In this document: positions 43,073 through 53,625 of the stretch, piece after piece
Layout of the letters: every line of letters begins with the position of its first letter
How positions within the stretch are numbered: position 1 is the first letter of the stretch
From: Roseivirga sp. UBA6052
GTDB taxonomy: Bacteria > Bacteroidota > Bacteroidia > Cytophagales > Cyclobacteriaceae
Assembly (NCBI GenBank): GCA_002427755.1
Contig: DIYO01000001.1
Coordinates: 620,001 to 684,000 of the forward strand
Direction: 5' to 3'
Length of the DNA: 64,000 nt
Program-made: the position numbers and the translations under genes
The notes under the pieces: generated by a model
Databases searched by the model: none
What the model was told of the DNA's origin: nothing
The model's input: only the letters and a program-made list of their open reading frames with translations

Positions 43073-46000
43073 TTATTGAACTAATATCCTTTTAGTCTTG
43101 GTCCCGCCACTAGTTGTAAATTTGATCAAGTAAATCCCAGATTTTAACTCACCTAGAGTTAATCTCAAGTCAGAGTTCAATCTAAGTTTCTGTATCTCCT
43201 GTCCTTGTAAATTCAGAAGAGTCGCCTCAAAGATTTCCAGACTTGCTTCAGTCTTTTTAATCTGCACAAAGCCCGAAGTAACCGGATTAGGATAAAGTGT
43301 TATATCAAGGTTAGCCTCAGCGGAATTCTCGAATAGTATGGATGCTACTTCAGAATAACTAAATGAACCATCAAAGTCGGTTTGCTTTAACCTGTAGAAT
43401 GATCTCCCTTCTAGAGGGAAAGCATCTTCTACTCTATAGTTTAAAACTCCTTCAGAGTTTCCGGCCCCATTTACGGTCAAGATATCATTCCAGTTCTCAG
43501 CATCCGTAGAGCGTTGAATTGTAAAGAAGTCGTTATTGATCTCTTCAACAGTAGCCCAATCTATTACTACTCTACCACCTAATACTGATGCAGCGAAGCT
43601 TAACAACTTAATTGGAAGTCGATTAGCAGTATTATCCATAGCAAATAGGGTTCCAAACCCATCTACATCAGTTACAGTTACCGTATTAGTCAAAGGATTT
43701 ACAGAACCAAATGGTTTCCAATCCAATACACCAAACTCATCTGAGAATCTATAGACGGCCCCTATCATATTGCCTTCAGTTGTGCCCACCACGTCTGCGT
43801 CTACATAACTGTAAGTTGCATCATAGCTTACATTGTTAATGTTATTAGCCGATAGATCCCAATAACGCGTGATATAATCTACCGCATTAGTTCCGTCATC
43901 ATCACCATTAGGCGTATTAGAGGTATTTCTCGTAGTTAAGTTTCCATCAGTCACATCGAAATCTACATAAGCTCCCGCACCAAATGTTCCGGATGTAATT
44001 CTAAAACTTGAAATAGGTGAATAGTCATTATTATCACCCATTGGAAAGGTAAGCGTAGTACCTGCTGCACTAAAATTCTGCCTCAAAACACCTGACCCAT
44101 CTAATCCAATATAACTATCTGCATTTCCACCACTTATGGTTGCACCATCTTCTATAATTAGATTATTAGACCCCAAGAATATATCTCCGGTTGTAAGGGT
44201 TAATTGATTGGTTATTGTTTCGGTAGATCCCATATTCACATCACTACCCGCAGCATCCGTACTGATCACCAAATTATAGTACTGGCCATCCGTTGTGGCG
44301 TTCAAGGTTTGGTCCCCCCCGGTTCTGTTATAGGTTACTGTCGTTCCGGTAGCGGACGTAGTGAAAAAGGAAATATCATTTGTTGCGCCACTTAAGGTCA
44401 ATGCATTTCCCGCAGTATTTGTAAATGTACCCGTTCCGGTAAATCGATCTGACACAGTAACTGTGGTTGAGCTGGTATAATTAGCAGGATCGTTTATTAT
44501 CAAATCTGAGAATGCTATGGTATTAGCTCCAGTAAGTGAGCCTGAACCACTTGTTAGGGTATAATCGCAACCATTTGTTGGACAACCTGTCCAAGTTCCG
44601 TTGTTCGTAATGTCACCGGAAATATCGAAAGACTCCGCTGCCGTTACATTCCAACCACCTGTTGCATTCACAGTGATATTACCGAAGGACTTTGTTCCTC
44701 CATTATCGTCAGTGGTTAAGGTCCCGTCTAAAACTGTATTGCCAGATGCATCAAAAGTTATATCTCCTAAATTCACGGTCTGCCCAGATGCAATGCTAAA
44801 GTCTAAACCAGTCAGAGAACCTCCATTATAATCATTGGTTCCGCCATTTATAGTAATATCGTCAGTAACGACCAGAGCAGTGCCAGCAAGCGTTAATGAA
44901 CCACTAGAGACAGTCATACCTCCACTTCCGCTAGTTATATTAAATTCCCCTTCTGAAAGCGTCACCGTACCAGTTGCCAAGGTAAAATCGTCCATGGTAA
45001 AAGTTGATGTAGCAGCTCCTTGGTTCATGGTCATTGTTCCTCCGGTGATTTGAAAATCTCCTGTTATGGACACATCGCCATCGTTATGATCAAAAAGCCC
45101 ATCAGACATACTTAAGATCCCTCCAACATTGACGATTGAAGCCACATTTACAGGAGTGAATTCACCATTTTGAATGGATAGATTATTCGTAACGTCTAGC
45201 GTTGCAGCATTAACTTCAAGAATTCCAGCTGTCAGTGTCAGATCATTAATAATATTTGTTGTTGCGTTTACATCAGTATTTGATGACACGGTCATGTCGT
45301 TATTCACCGTAACGGCTGAAGAAATAGTAGCCAGATTGCCGGATTTACTTATAGTAAGGTTGTGATAGGTAGCACCATTAACGGTCACATTACTTCCTCC
45401 ACCATAAACTACAGTATTGGAAACTGTGGTTGCATCAAGATTTTCAATTGAAAAAGGACCGGCACCTTCCAATGTCAGTGTCGATCCATTACCATTAACA
45501 AAAGTTCCAGTACCAATCAATTCATCCGTTATCGTTACATCGGTGTTACTGGTATAACTTGCTGGATTGGTGATACTCAAATCGGAAAAATCTAAACTTG
45601 TCGTGCCACTTATTACACCAATTGAATTGGTTAGGGTATATACACAACCTGTAGTATTGCTACATCCTGTCCATATACCATTTACGGTTATGTCACCATT
45701 AACGGTAAAACTGGCTTGAGCGGTTGTATTCCAATTGCCTGTTGCAGCCACTGTTATATCATTAAACTCATATGTTCCACCATTATCATCTGTGGTAAGT
45801 GTTCCATTAAGTGTTGTAGCATCTGAAATCGTCATGGAAGCATCACCAAGATTAACTGTAGCTCCATCTGCAATTGTCAGATCATCTGCGCTAACTGTAC
45901 CACCATTTAATTGATTTGTTCCTCCATTCACTCGATACAAATTGGTAATAGCCAAAGTAACCCCAGCTAATGTAAGTGTACCGCTAGTCATCGTTAGCCC

Positions 46001-48490
46001 TCCAGTGGCGTTGGTCACATTCAATTGACCACTAGTGAGTGTGGCAGAACCCGTGGCAATAGAAACATCTGATGCATCAATGGCCGAAGTAGTTGTCTGA
46101 TTAAGGGTAAGTGAACCTCCAGTAATCAGAAGGTCACCTGTAATGTTCACATCCCCGTCATTCTGATCATAAAGCCCATCAGACATAGAAATATTCCCTC
46201 CTACATTAACGATCGATGCAGTATTATTAGGAGTAAACTCTCCGTCTTGGATATTCAAATTATTCGTAACCCCTAAGGTGGCCGCATTAACTTCTAGTAT
46301 ACCTCCTGTAATGGTCACATCGTTTGAAACAGTGGTAGTAGCATCGATATCTAGGTCGGCAGAAACATTCAAGTCGTTCGTTACATCCAAAGTTGCACTT
46401 GCTACGGTAGTAGACTGAACACTCATATCATTATTCACGGTCACAGCATCACTAATAGTTGCTGTATTCCCTGTCTTATTAATAGTCAGGTTATGGTAGG
46501 TAGCTCCATTTACCGTTACATTACTTCCACCCCCATAAATAACAGCATTTGTGACTGTAGTAGCATCTAAATCATCTATTGAAAAAGGTCCCGCCCCTTC
46601 TAAGGTAAGCGTAGAACCATTACCATTAATAAAGGTCCCTGAACCGATTAATTCATCCGTTATTGTCACATCAGTATTGCTGGTGTAATTACCTGGATTG
46701 TCTATACTTAAATCAGAAAAACTCAAACTTGAAGTACCACTCAAAACACCAGTTGGATCCGTAAGAACATAGACACATCCTGTAGTATTGCTACAGTTAG
46801 TCCAAGTACCATCAACAGTTATATCTCCATTTATAGTAAATCCTTCGGCTGCGGTTACATTCCAATTCCCTGTTGACGAAACATTGATGTCATTTAATAT
46901 TTTTGTTCCTCCGTTTGCGTCAACGGTAAATGTGCCATTCACCGTGGTTGTACCTGTAACTGTTGGAGAAACACCACCTACCAAAACAGTTGCTGAGTTA
47001 TTAACCGTCCAGTTAGCCGTGTTTATTGTTCCGTTATTCAGATCATTCGTTCCACCAGCGACTGTGTATGTTCCATCAATATCTAAGGTAAATGCAGCAT
47101 TGGTCATAGTTATTGAGCCGCTATTTACTGTCAGGCCTCCAGAAACATTATTTATATTTAAATCTCCCTGCGTAAGGGTTACTGAACCCGTACTCACCGT
47201 TACATCGTCAACATCAAAGGTGCCACCATTCATGGTCATTGTTCCACCTGTAACAGCGAGATCTCCTGTGACATTCAAATCACCATCATTAAAGTCTATT
47301 GTACCAGTAGATAAGTTTACATCGCCTGTGACATTTACAGTTGCTGAAGCATTATTAGGAGAAAATTCTCCTCCTTGTACTTCAACATTACCTGATACAG
47401 TGGTTGTACCCGCATTTGCCGTAAACTGCCCACCCGAAATAATTAAATCATTGGAAAAGGTAGGTGTTCCACCAGTTACAATTCTAAGCTCACCTAAGGT
47501 GATGGTTACATCATTATTGACTGTTAAACCTGTAGAAATCTGAGCACGTCCTCCGGTCTTTGAAACCACGAAATCGTAATAAGTTGTATTGATTATGGGT
47601 GTATTGCCTGTGTTTGTATAAGTAACAGTGTTACCTACAGTGGTAAAATCTGGTGTAATATTGTATGGGCCGGTTCCTTGAAACTGAAAATCACCGGTAG
47701 CACCGTTTACTAAACTTCCTGTTCCATTCAAATCATCTGTCAATAATATGGTTCCATTGTTTGTTAGTGAACCAGAGGTATTAACAGTAAGATCTGCAAA
47801 GGTGATTGTTGAAGAACCACTGATTGTTGGATTGGCGGCAGTAAATTCGTATTCACAGCCATTCCCACTACAACCATTCCAAGTACCATCATTAATCACG
47901 TTTCCGGTAAATACAAAGTCTTCTGCTGTTCCGCTATTATCCCATGTACCTGATGCATTCACATCAATCGTACCAAAGGTCTTTGTACCGGTTGTAGTTA
48001 CAAATACCAGAGAACCGTCCAAAGTTGTAGTCCCAGTGATCGTTATTGTCTGACCATTTATGGTGAGAGTTGCACTAGTATTAACATCTAGATTTCCATT
48101 GACATTAAGTATCCTGTTCGCATTATTTCCAGTAATGGCACTTGTCCCTGTAACCGTCATATTTCCAGTGACGGTTAGCGTCCTATTTGAAGCATAATTC
48201 AGTGTAGCACCAGAAATCGTCAAATCAGTTATTGTAGTGGTTCCTGCAGGTTCAACATTAATGATATCACCACCGGTTATGACAACATCGTCATCACTAT
48301 CAGGAATACCATCACTATCATCAGGATTGCCTTGATTATTTTCGGTCCAGCTAGCAGCACTATTCCAATCACCGGACCCACCAGAAAGATTACTTGTAAA
48401 AATAGATTGAGAATACAAATCTATTGACCCTACTATACACAGCAAGGCTAAAACATAGGCGATATGTCTGAGCGTCTTTAAGCGACCCAC
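43073..48490 (-). CDS. Giant repetitive surface protein with type IX secretion sorting domain
   Basis: An 1805-residue secreted protein. A signal peptide (RHIAYVLALLCIVGSIDLYSQ) is followed by about 1400 residues of Thr/Asn/Gly-rich beta-solenoid-type repeats (TVNNDVTI, VTGDLAVTGGTM, GTVTLSEGEFNIT). Four longer modules of about 360-375 residues are evident; each contains a TWxxC...GC(V/E/D)Y signature, at about residues 206, 565, 942 and 1300. The last 75 residues are a type IX sorting domain: LYPNPVTSGFVQIKK, LLNLQGQEIQKL and LKSGIYLIKFTTSGGTKTKRILVQ. The only reasonable start is the GTG at 48490. It is probably attached to the cell surface and may act in adhesion. Convergent with the CHRD gene. 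Confidence 0.88.
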   Translation of the reverse strand: MGRLKTLRHIAYVLALLCIVGSIDLYSQSIFTSNLSGGSGDWNSAASWTENNQGNPDDSDGIPDSDDDVVITGGDIINVEPAGTTTITDLTISGATLNYASNRTLTVTGNMTVTGTSAITGNNANRILNVNGNLDVNTSATLTINGQTITITGTTTLDGSLVFVTTTGTKTFGTIDVNASGTWDNSGTAEDFVFTGNVINDGTWNGCSGNGCEYEFTAANPTISGSSTITFADLTVNTSGSLTNNGTILLTDDLNGTGSLVNGATGDFQFQGTGPYNITPDFTTVGNTVTYTNTGNTPIINTTYYDFVVSKTGGRAQISTGLTVNNDVTITLGELRIVTGGTPTFSNDLIISGGQFTANAGTTTVSGNVEVQGGEFSPNNASATVNVTGDVNLSTGTIDFNDGDLNVTGDLAVTGGTMTMNGGTFDVDDVTVSTGSVTLTQGDLNINNVSGGLTVNSGSITMTNAAFTLDIDGTYTVAGGTNDLNNGTINTANWTVNNSATVLVGGVSPTVTGTTTVNGTFTVDANGGTKILNDINVSSTGNWNVTAAEGFTINGDITVDGTWTNCSNTTGCVYVLTDPTGVLSGTSSLSFSDLSIDNPGNYTSNTDVTITDELIGSGTFINGNGSTLTLEGAGPFSIDDLDATTVTNAVIYGGGSNVTVNGATYHNLTINKTGNTATISDAVTVNNDMSVQSTTVASATLDVTNDLNVSADLDIDATTTVSNDVTITGGILEVNAATLGVTNNLNIQDGEFTPNNTASIVNVGGNISMSDGLYDQNDGDVNITGDLLITGGSLTLNQTTTSAIDASDVSIATGSATLTSGQLNVTNATGGLTMTSGTLTLAGVTLAITNLYRVNGGTNQLNGGTVSADDLTIADGATVNLGDASMTISDATTLNGTLTTDDNGGTYEFNDITVAATGNWNTTAQASFTVNGDITVNGIWTGCSNTTGCVYTLTNSIGVISGTTSLDFSDLSITNPASYTSNTDVTITDELIGTGTFVNGNGSTLTLEGAGPFSIENLDATTVSNTVVYGGGSNVTVNGATYHNLTISKSGNLATISSAVTVNNDMTVSSNTDVNATTNIINDLTLTAGILEVNAATLDVTNNLSIQNGEFTPVNVASIVNVGGILSMSDGLFDHNDGDVSITGDFQITGGTMTMNQGAATSTFTMDDFTLATGTVTLSEGEFNITSGSGGMTVSSGSLTLAGTALVVTDDITINGGTNDYNGGSLTGLDFSIASGQTVNLGDITFDASGNTVLDGTLTTDDNGGTKSFGNITVNATGGWNVTAAESFDISGDITNNGTWTGCPTNGCDYTLTSGSGSLTGANTIAFSDLIINDPANYTSSTTVTVSDRFTGTGTFTNTAGNALTLSGATNDISFFTTSATGTTVTYNRTGGDQTLNATTDGQYYNLVISTDAAGSDVNMGSTETITNQLTLTTGDIFLGSNNLIIEDGATISGGNADSYIGLDGSGVLRQNFSAAGTTLTFPMGDNNDYSPISSFRITSGTFGAGAYVDFDVTDGNLTTRNTSNTPNGDDDGTNAVDYITRYWDLSANNINNVSYDATYSYVDADVVGTTEGNMIGAVYRFSDEFGVLDWKPFGSVNPLTNTVTVTDVDGFGTLFAMDNTANRLPIKLLSFAASVLGGRVVIDWATVEEINNDFFTIQRSTDAENWNDILTVNGAGNSEGVLNYRVEDAFPLEGRSFYRLKQTDFDGSFSYSEVASILFENSAEANLDITLYPNPVTSGFVQIKKTEASLEIFEATLLNLQGQEIQKLRLNSDLRLTLGELKSGIYLIKFTTSGGTKTKRILVQ

Positions 48491-48634
48491 TATGTAAGTG
48501 TTTAGGTGAATTAGTCCGTTGTTACACGACTCTCTTTTCTACTTCACTTAATTAGATACTAATGCATCTAACTTTCCGTGCAAAGAACGCAAAAACATTT
48601 CATATTGTTATGTTTGCGATCTAATACTCAATAG

Positions 48635-50677
48635 ATGACAAATCCACTGCTTATTAATACGGATACCCCGTTCAATACCCCACCCTTTACCTCTATAAAA
48701 AATGAGCATTTCAAGCCTGCCATAGAAAGCTTGATTGAAACTGCAAAGAGTGAAATTCAAGACATAATCGACAATAACGATTCTCCAACCTTTGAGAATA
48801 CCATTGAAGTACTGGAAAGAAGTGGTAAATCATTAGATCGAGTATCTGCTATTTTCTTCAATTTGAATTCAGCTGAGACCAGTGATGAGATTCAAGCTAT
48901 TGCCAAAGAGGTGTCACCTATGCTCACTGAGTTCTCTAATGATATTCTGTTGAACGAAGCACTTTTCAATAAGGTAAAAATAGCTTTTGAAAACACAGAC
49001 CAATCGAAATTAACAGAAGAGCAAAAGACCTTATTAAATAAGTCTTACAAAGGATTTGTTAGAAACGGTGCATTACTGAATGACGAGCAAAAACAACAGT
49101 TGAGATCCATAGATATTGAACTATCAAAGCTATCTCTTGAGTTTGGAGAACACGTACTTGCAGAAACCAATAAGTATGAAATGGTTTTGGAGTCTGAAAG
49201 TGACTTAGATGGTTTGCCGGCATTTGCAGTTGAAGCTGCGGCCGAATTGGCCAAGCAAAAAGGACATGAAGGCAAATGGGTCATCACCCTAGATTACCCA
49301 AGCTATGTACCATTTATGACTTACGCCTCTAATAGAGCATTAAGAAAAGAATTGAGTATCGCGTTTGGCTCCAAGGCTTTCAAAGGTGACGAATTAGACA
49401 ATCAAGCTATTGTAAAAAGAATCGTTCAACTGAGAAATAACAGAGCACAACTGCTTGGTTACAATACGCATGCTGATTTTGTGCTTGAAGAGCGCATGGC
49501 AGAATCTGCCAATAAGGTAATGGACTTCCTTTCAGAAATTGAGCGATTCGGAAGACCTGGAGCAGAAAGAGATGTAGCAGAAGTAGCGGCTTATGCGAAA
49601 AAACTTGATGGCTTGGATAGTCTAGAGCGATGGGACTTTGCCTACTATTCAGAGAAGCTAAAGAAAGAGAAGTATGCCGTAGATGATGAGCTCTTAAAGC
49701 CCTACTTCCAATTAGAAAAAGTTATAGATGGCGTATTTCAAACCGCCAATAAGCTTTTCGGATTACAATTCATCGAGAATAAAGAAATAGATGTTTACCA
49801 CGAAGAGGTAACAGCATACGAAGTAAAAGACGAAGCAGGTGATCATGTGGCGGTTTTCTATGCCGATTTCTTTCCTAGAGCTGGAAAAAGAGCAGGTGCT
49901 TGGATGACTTCTTATGCAGGTCAATACAAAGACGAGCAAGGAGACCACAGACCCTTGGTTTCGATTGTCTGTAACTCTACTAAACCTACAGCTACCACTC
50001 CTTCTCTTTTAACCTTTAACGAGGTAACTACATTATTCCACGAATTTGGTCATGCTTTACACGGCATGTTAGCCAATGGAACTTATGAAAGTCTTACAGG
50101 CACAAGTGTTTATTGGGATTTTGTTGAGTTACCATCTCAAATACTAGAGAACTGGTGTTATGAGAAGGAATGTCTAGATCTATTTGCCAAGCATTACGAA
50201 ACGGGAGAATCTATTCCTGAAGATTACATTGAGAAGATTAAAGCATCGTCAAACTTTATGGAGGGCTATCAAACGTTGCGCCAGTTAAGTTTTGGAATGC
50301 TCGATATGGCATGGCATGGGCAAGATCACAAGTCTATCGATAGTGTGCCTGAATTTGAGCAGGAGATCATGAGTAAAACGAATGTCCTTCCTTCTATACC
50401 GGGGACAAACATGAGCTGTTCATTCTCACACATATTTCAAGGAGGATACTCTTCAGGTTACTATAGCTACAAATGGGCCGAAGTGCTTGATGCTGATGCC
50501 TTTGCATACTTCAAAGCAAACGGCATCTTCAACAGAGAGATCGCTGATTCATTTAAGGAGAATATATTATCAGCTGGAGGATCTGAGCACCCGATGACAC
50601 TTTATAAGCGTTTTAGGGGTCAAGAACCGGATGTGAAGCCGCTATTGGAAAGAGCAGGATTACTCGCTGAAGTTTGA
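48635..50677 (+). CDS. M3 family oligopeptidase (oligopeptidase A / Dcp-like)
   Basis: A 680-residue zinc peptidase. The active site HEFGHALHGML has its HEFGH at residues 469-473, and the third ligand Glu lies in the following helix (ELPSQILENW). The N-terminal half is helical, as in the M3 fold, and the end has FGMLDMAWHG and SHIFQGGYSSGYYSYKWAEVLDADAF. No signal peptide, so cytosolic. It degrades short peptides. The stop TGA overlaps the TTG start of the MFS gene, suggesting coupled translation. Confidence 0.92.
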   Translation: MTNPLLINTDTPFNTPPFTSIKNEHFKPAIESLIETAKSEIQDIIDNNDSPTFENTIEVLERSGKSLDRVSAIFFNLNSAETSDEIQAIAKEVSPMLTEFSNDILLNEALFNKVKIAFENTDQSKLTEEQKTLLNKSYKGFVRNGALLNDEQKQQLRSIDIELSKLSLEFGEHVLAETNKYEMVLESESDLDGLPAFAVEAAAELAKQKGHEGKWVITLDYPSYVPFMTYASNRALRKELSIAFGSKAFKGDELDNQAIVKRIVQLRNNRAQLLGYNTHADFVLEERMAESANKVMDFLSEIERFGRPGAERDVAEVAAYAKKLDGLDSLERWDFAYYSEKLKKEKYAVDDELLKPYFQLEKVIDGVFQTANKLFGLQFIENKEIDVYHEEVTAYEVKDEAGDHVAVFYADFFPRAGKRAGAWMTSYAGQYKDEQGDHRPLVSIVCNSTKPTATTPSLLTFNEVTTLFHEFGHALHGMLANGTYESLTGTSVYWDFVELPSQILENWCYEKECLDLFAKHYETGESIPEDYIEKIKASSNFMEGYQTLRQLSFGMLDMAWHGQDHKSIDSVPEFEQEIMSKTNVLPSIPGTNMSCSFSHIFQGGYSSGYYSYKWAEVLDADAFAYFKANGIFNREIADSFKENILSAGGSEHPMTLYKRFRGQEPDVKPLLERAGLLAEV

Positions 50678-51846
50678 GTATTCCAAAACGCATATTACCT
50701 GTAATTGTCTTTGCACAGTTTGCAGGAACCTCATTATGGTTCGCTGGCAATGCCATCTTGCCCCAAATTCAAGAGGCATGGAATTTACCTGATAGCAGTA
50801 TCGCCAGTATTACGAGCTCAGTAATGCTGGGCTTTATTTCAGGTACTTTGCTCTTTGCTGTGTTTTCTATCTCAGATCGTTTTAAACCTACATATGTATT
50901 CTTTATTTGCTCACTTTTAGGTGCGGCATTCAACATTGGTTTACTCTTTCTAGAGAATACGTATTTCAACTTGATTCTCCTTAGGTTTATAACCGGAATT
51001 TTTATTGCGGGTATATACCCTATCGGAATGAAAATCTCTGCCGACTGGTTTGGCAAATCGCTTGGTAGAGCTTTAGGTTATTTAGTTGGTGCATTGGTTC
51101 TAGGCTCTGCCTTTCCTCATTTGTTAAACCACTTGGGTTCTCAGCTATCTTGGGAATTCGTATTGATCGGCACTTCAACATTAGCAGTACTCGGAGGAGT
51201 TGTGATGTTAACCACTATTGGCGATGGACCGCACAGAGTAAAAGGTGCTAAATTCGAACCCACTAAGTGTGTGAGTGTATTCAAAGAAAAAACATTCAGA
51301 TCTGCAGCGTTCGGGTATTTCGGGCATATGTGGGAATTATATACCCTATGGGCTTTTGTGCCAGTAGTACTAGCTTACTATGCGACTCAAAATGGTACAG
51401 AACTACCTATTAGTCTTTGGACATTTATAATTATTTCCTGTGGTTCAATAGGCTGTGTCTTGGGTGGTATTTTCTCTCAACGAATTGGAAGTGGACGTGT
51501 AGCATATAGATTCTTGTTACTATCAGGGACATTATGTCTGATATCACCTCTCCTCTATCTACTTCCTCAACCTCTACTTCTATTGGTTTTTATGATTTGG
51601 GGATTTGCGGTAATTGGAGATTCAGCACAATTCTCTTCTTTAAATACACTTACTGCACCACCGGCATTCAAAGGCACAGCTCTCACCATGGCTGTGAGTA
51701 TTGGCTTTTTACTTACCATTCCCAGCATTCAATTGCTACAATATTTAACAGAATTTATTCCTGTAGAATGGCTGCTCTTTACACTTGTAATTGGACCTAT
51801 TTTCGGCCTTAGGTCGACAAAGTATCTATTGAAGCTAAAATTCTAA
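50674..51846 (+). CDS. MFS transporter
   Basis: A 390-residue transporter with about twelve helices. The N-terminal segment is PVIVFAQFAGTSLWFAGNAIL, and the loop between helices 2 and 3 is short. The only sensible start is the TTG at 50674, overlapping the stop of the peptidase gene as TTGA; the next in-frame ATG falls deep inside helix 2. The cargo is unknown; peptides, amino acids or their breakdown products are plausible given the operon with an oligopeptidase. Confidence 0.82.
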   Translation: MSIPKRILPVIVFAQFAGTSLWFAGNAILPQIQEAWNLPDSSIASITSSVMLGFISGTLLFAVFSISDRFKPTYVFFICSLLGAAFNIGLLFLENTYFNLILLRFITGIFIAGIYPIGMKISADWFGKSLGRALGYLVGALVLGSAFPHLLNHLGSQLSWEFVLIGTSTLAVLGGVVMLTTIGDGPHRVKGAKFEPTKCVSVFKEKTFRSAAFGYFGHMWELYTLWAFVPVVLAYYATQNGTELPISLWTFIIISCGSIGCVLGGIFSQRIGSGRVAYRFLLLSGTLCLISPLLYLLPQPLLLLVFMIWGFAVIGDSAQFSSLNTLTAPPAFKGTALTMAVSIGFLLTIPSIQLLQYLTEFIPVEWLLFTLVIGPIFGLRSTKYLLKLKF

Positions 51847-51894
51847 CCGCTGCTCTAAAGGAAGATTCAAGAGAAAATTTGTTTAAATTTTAGA

Positions 51895-53625
51895 ATGAAT
51901 CTCTTCAACCAAGATTTAAAGAGAGTCGGTGTCTTGACCCTCTTTACCTTACTGTGCCTTCCTACCTCCACTTTCGGTTTTCAGCAAACGCTCAGATTAT
52001 CAGATCTCTATGCTCAAATTGCCCAATCCGATAAATCGGAAATGATCATAGAAAATAAAAGATTGATCGATGATTTACCCGGTGACATTGAAAACGATAT
52101 TGAATTATTTACTGACGAATTGGCCGCATTAGGTAAAGTCAACATTGATTATGACTCAAATGGAATCATTTCGAAAGTCGAATCCATCCGTTTCATTAAT
52201 ACGAGTGGTAAAGATGTAGCCATTAGATACTTAAACATCCCTGAGATTCAAGTTTTAAAAGGTGAGTTCCAGAACTTTTATTTAGTCAATCTCAATGCAC
52301 TAAGTCTGAGTGTGGACTCTACGAAAACCGTCAACGAGTACCACCTGGCCTATTCAGATATTGAGGACTATGGTGAATTTGAGAATAGCTTTGGAAGTTC
52401 TTCTCTATCTGAAAATCACTTCACAAACTTTGCGTTCATTGCCGGTGCTCAGGTTGAGAATGAGTACTACATTATTGAGAACCACTTTGAAGATGGGGCC
52501 TACTTTGGAGTGAACATGGGTGAAGGATTTACCGATTTCAGGATGTTTGACAATACCTTTGACCCTATAGAAAGAGAAATGCTACAGTATAACGCTGATA
52601 GCACAGAGAGCTTTCTTTTCAAGACACAGCTCAATGTAATTCATTTTAATCCGGTCTCTCAATGGGTGCTTGAGGGCAACATTTTTAACAAAGGCTACAA
52701 AGAAGAATTAATTCACCTCGAAGGTAATGCTGAGACATTGATAGTTGGTTCTAATGAATTTGGAAACACCTTAATGATAGATTCTTCAATCTCTAAACAT
52801 TGGAATTTTATCAATAATGTATTTGGGAATCGATTAGATATCACACAAGTGGTTTTAGGAGCTAAAAACAACTCCCTAGACTGGGCGAGCATGTCTGGAT
52901 TTAAACTATCGTCAAATATTTATAAGATGGATATAGCCTTAAATGCAGTTGACGCGAATGATACTACTGGATTATGGAGCGAACTCTTTATGCAAAGCGC
53001 AGAACTCTACTATGATATCTATAATGCGGAGACCGATGAAGAGCTGGCACAAGAAGTGCCCTATCAAGACCTGATTTCTAGTTACTATCGTTTATACAAG
53101 GTTTTCAAAGAGAATGGGCAAATCAAAGACGCCAACAAGATCTATGTAGAAATGAAAGACGTTCAGATCAGAGAGCTGAAATATCTTTGGAGAACTGATG
53201 GTGGTCGCGAAAATTTTATCAACTGGAGACTCAATGGACTGCTAAGGTTTTATACAGATTATGGAACCAATCCGGCAAGGGCGATTAATATTTCCATAGC
53301 CGTACTATTCATCTTTACCATCATTTACTTCTTCTATCCAAGTGAATGGGATACCAAAAGTAAGGCCGTTCTTATCCAAGACTATAAGCACTTCGTTGAA
53401 AAGAATGACAAAGGCTACTTTAAGCCTTTTATGAAATTGAGTTATGGTATAGTCAAAAGCCTGTTGAATGCTTTTACCTTGAGTTTAAACTCGTTTGTGA
53501 CACTAGGTTTTGGTTCTATACCAACTACGGGAGTAGCTCGATATATATGTATTTTGCAAGGCTTCTTAGGCTGGTTCTTACTTTCAATATTTACCGCCAG
53601 CCTTATTAACCAAATCCTCTTTTAG
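51895..53625 (+). CDS. Potassium-channel-like membrane protein with large N-terminal extracytoplasmic domain
   Basis: A 576-residue protein. A signal peptide (about residues 1-29) is followed by some 400 residues with beta-helix-like pattern (IRFINTSGKDVAIRYLNIPEIQVLKGEFQNFYLVN, GSNEFGNTLMIDSS). A helix (INISIAVLFIFTIIYFFY) then precedes a C-terminal pore-like unit: LNAFTLSLNSFVTLGFGSIP, then VARYICILQGFLGWFLLSIFTASL. TLGFGSIP occupies the place of the potassium-channel filter TVGYGD, so it is probably an ion channel with a filter in which Tyr and Asp are replaced. The stop overlaps the cyclophilin stop on the other strand by four bases. Confidence 0.65.
   Translation: MNLFNQDLKRVGVLTLFTLLCLPTSTFGFQQTLRLSDLYAQIAQSDKSEMIIENKRLIDDLPGDIENDIELFTDELAALGKVNIDYDSNGIISKVESIRFINTSGKDVAIRYLNIPEIQVLKGEFQNFYLVNLNALSLSVDSTKTVNEYHLAYSDIEDYGEFENSFGSSSLSENHFTNFAFIAGAQVENEYYIIENHFEDGAYFGVNMGEGFTDFRMFDNTFDPIEREMLQYNADSTESFLFKTQLNVIHFNPVSQWVLEGNIFNKGYKEELIHLEGNAETLIVGSNEFGNTLMIDSSISKHWNFINNVFGNRLDITQVVLGAKNNSLDWASMSGFKLSSNIYKMDIALNAVDANDTTGLWSELFMQSAELYYDIYNAETDEELAQEVPYQDLISSYYRLYKVFKENGQIKDANKIYVEMKDVQIRELKYLWRTDGGRENFINWRLNGLLRFYTDYGTNPARAINISIAVLFIFTIIYFFYPSEWDTKSKAVLIQDYKHFVEKNDKGYFKPFMKLSYGIVKSLLNAFTLSLNSFVTLGFGSIPTTGVARYICILQGFLGWFLLSIFTASLINQILF

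Noticed and set aside
46788..47543. 251-residue frame antisense to the giant protein
   Set aside because: It is a Val/Pro/Ser-rich mirror of the repetitive coding strand and has no recognisable domain; several similar shadows occur along this gene.
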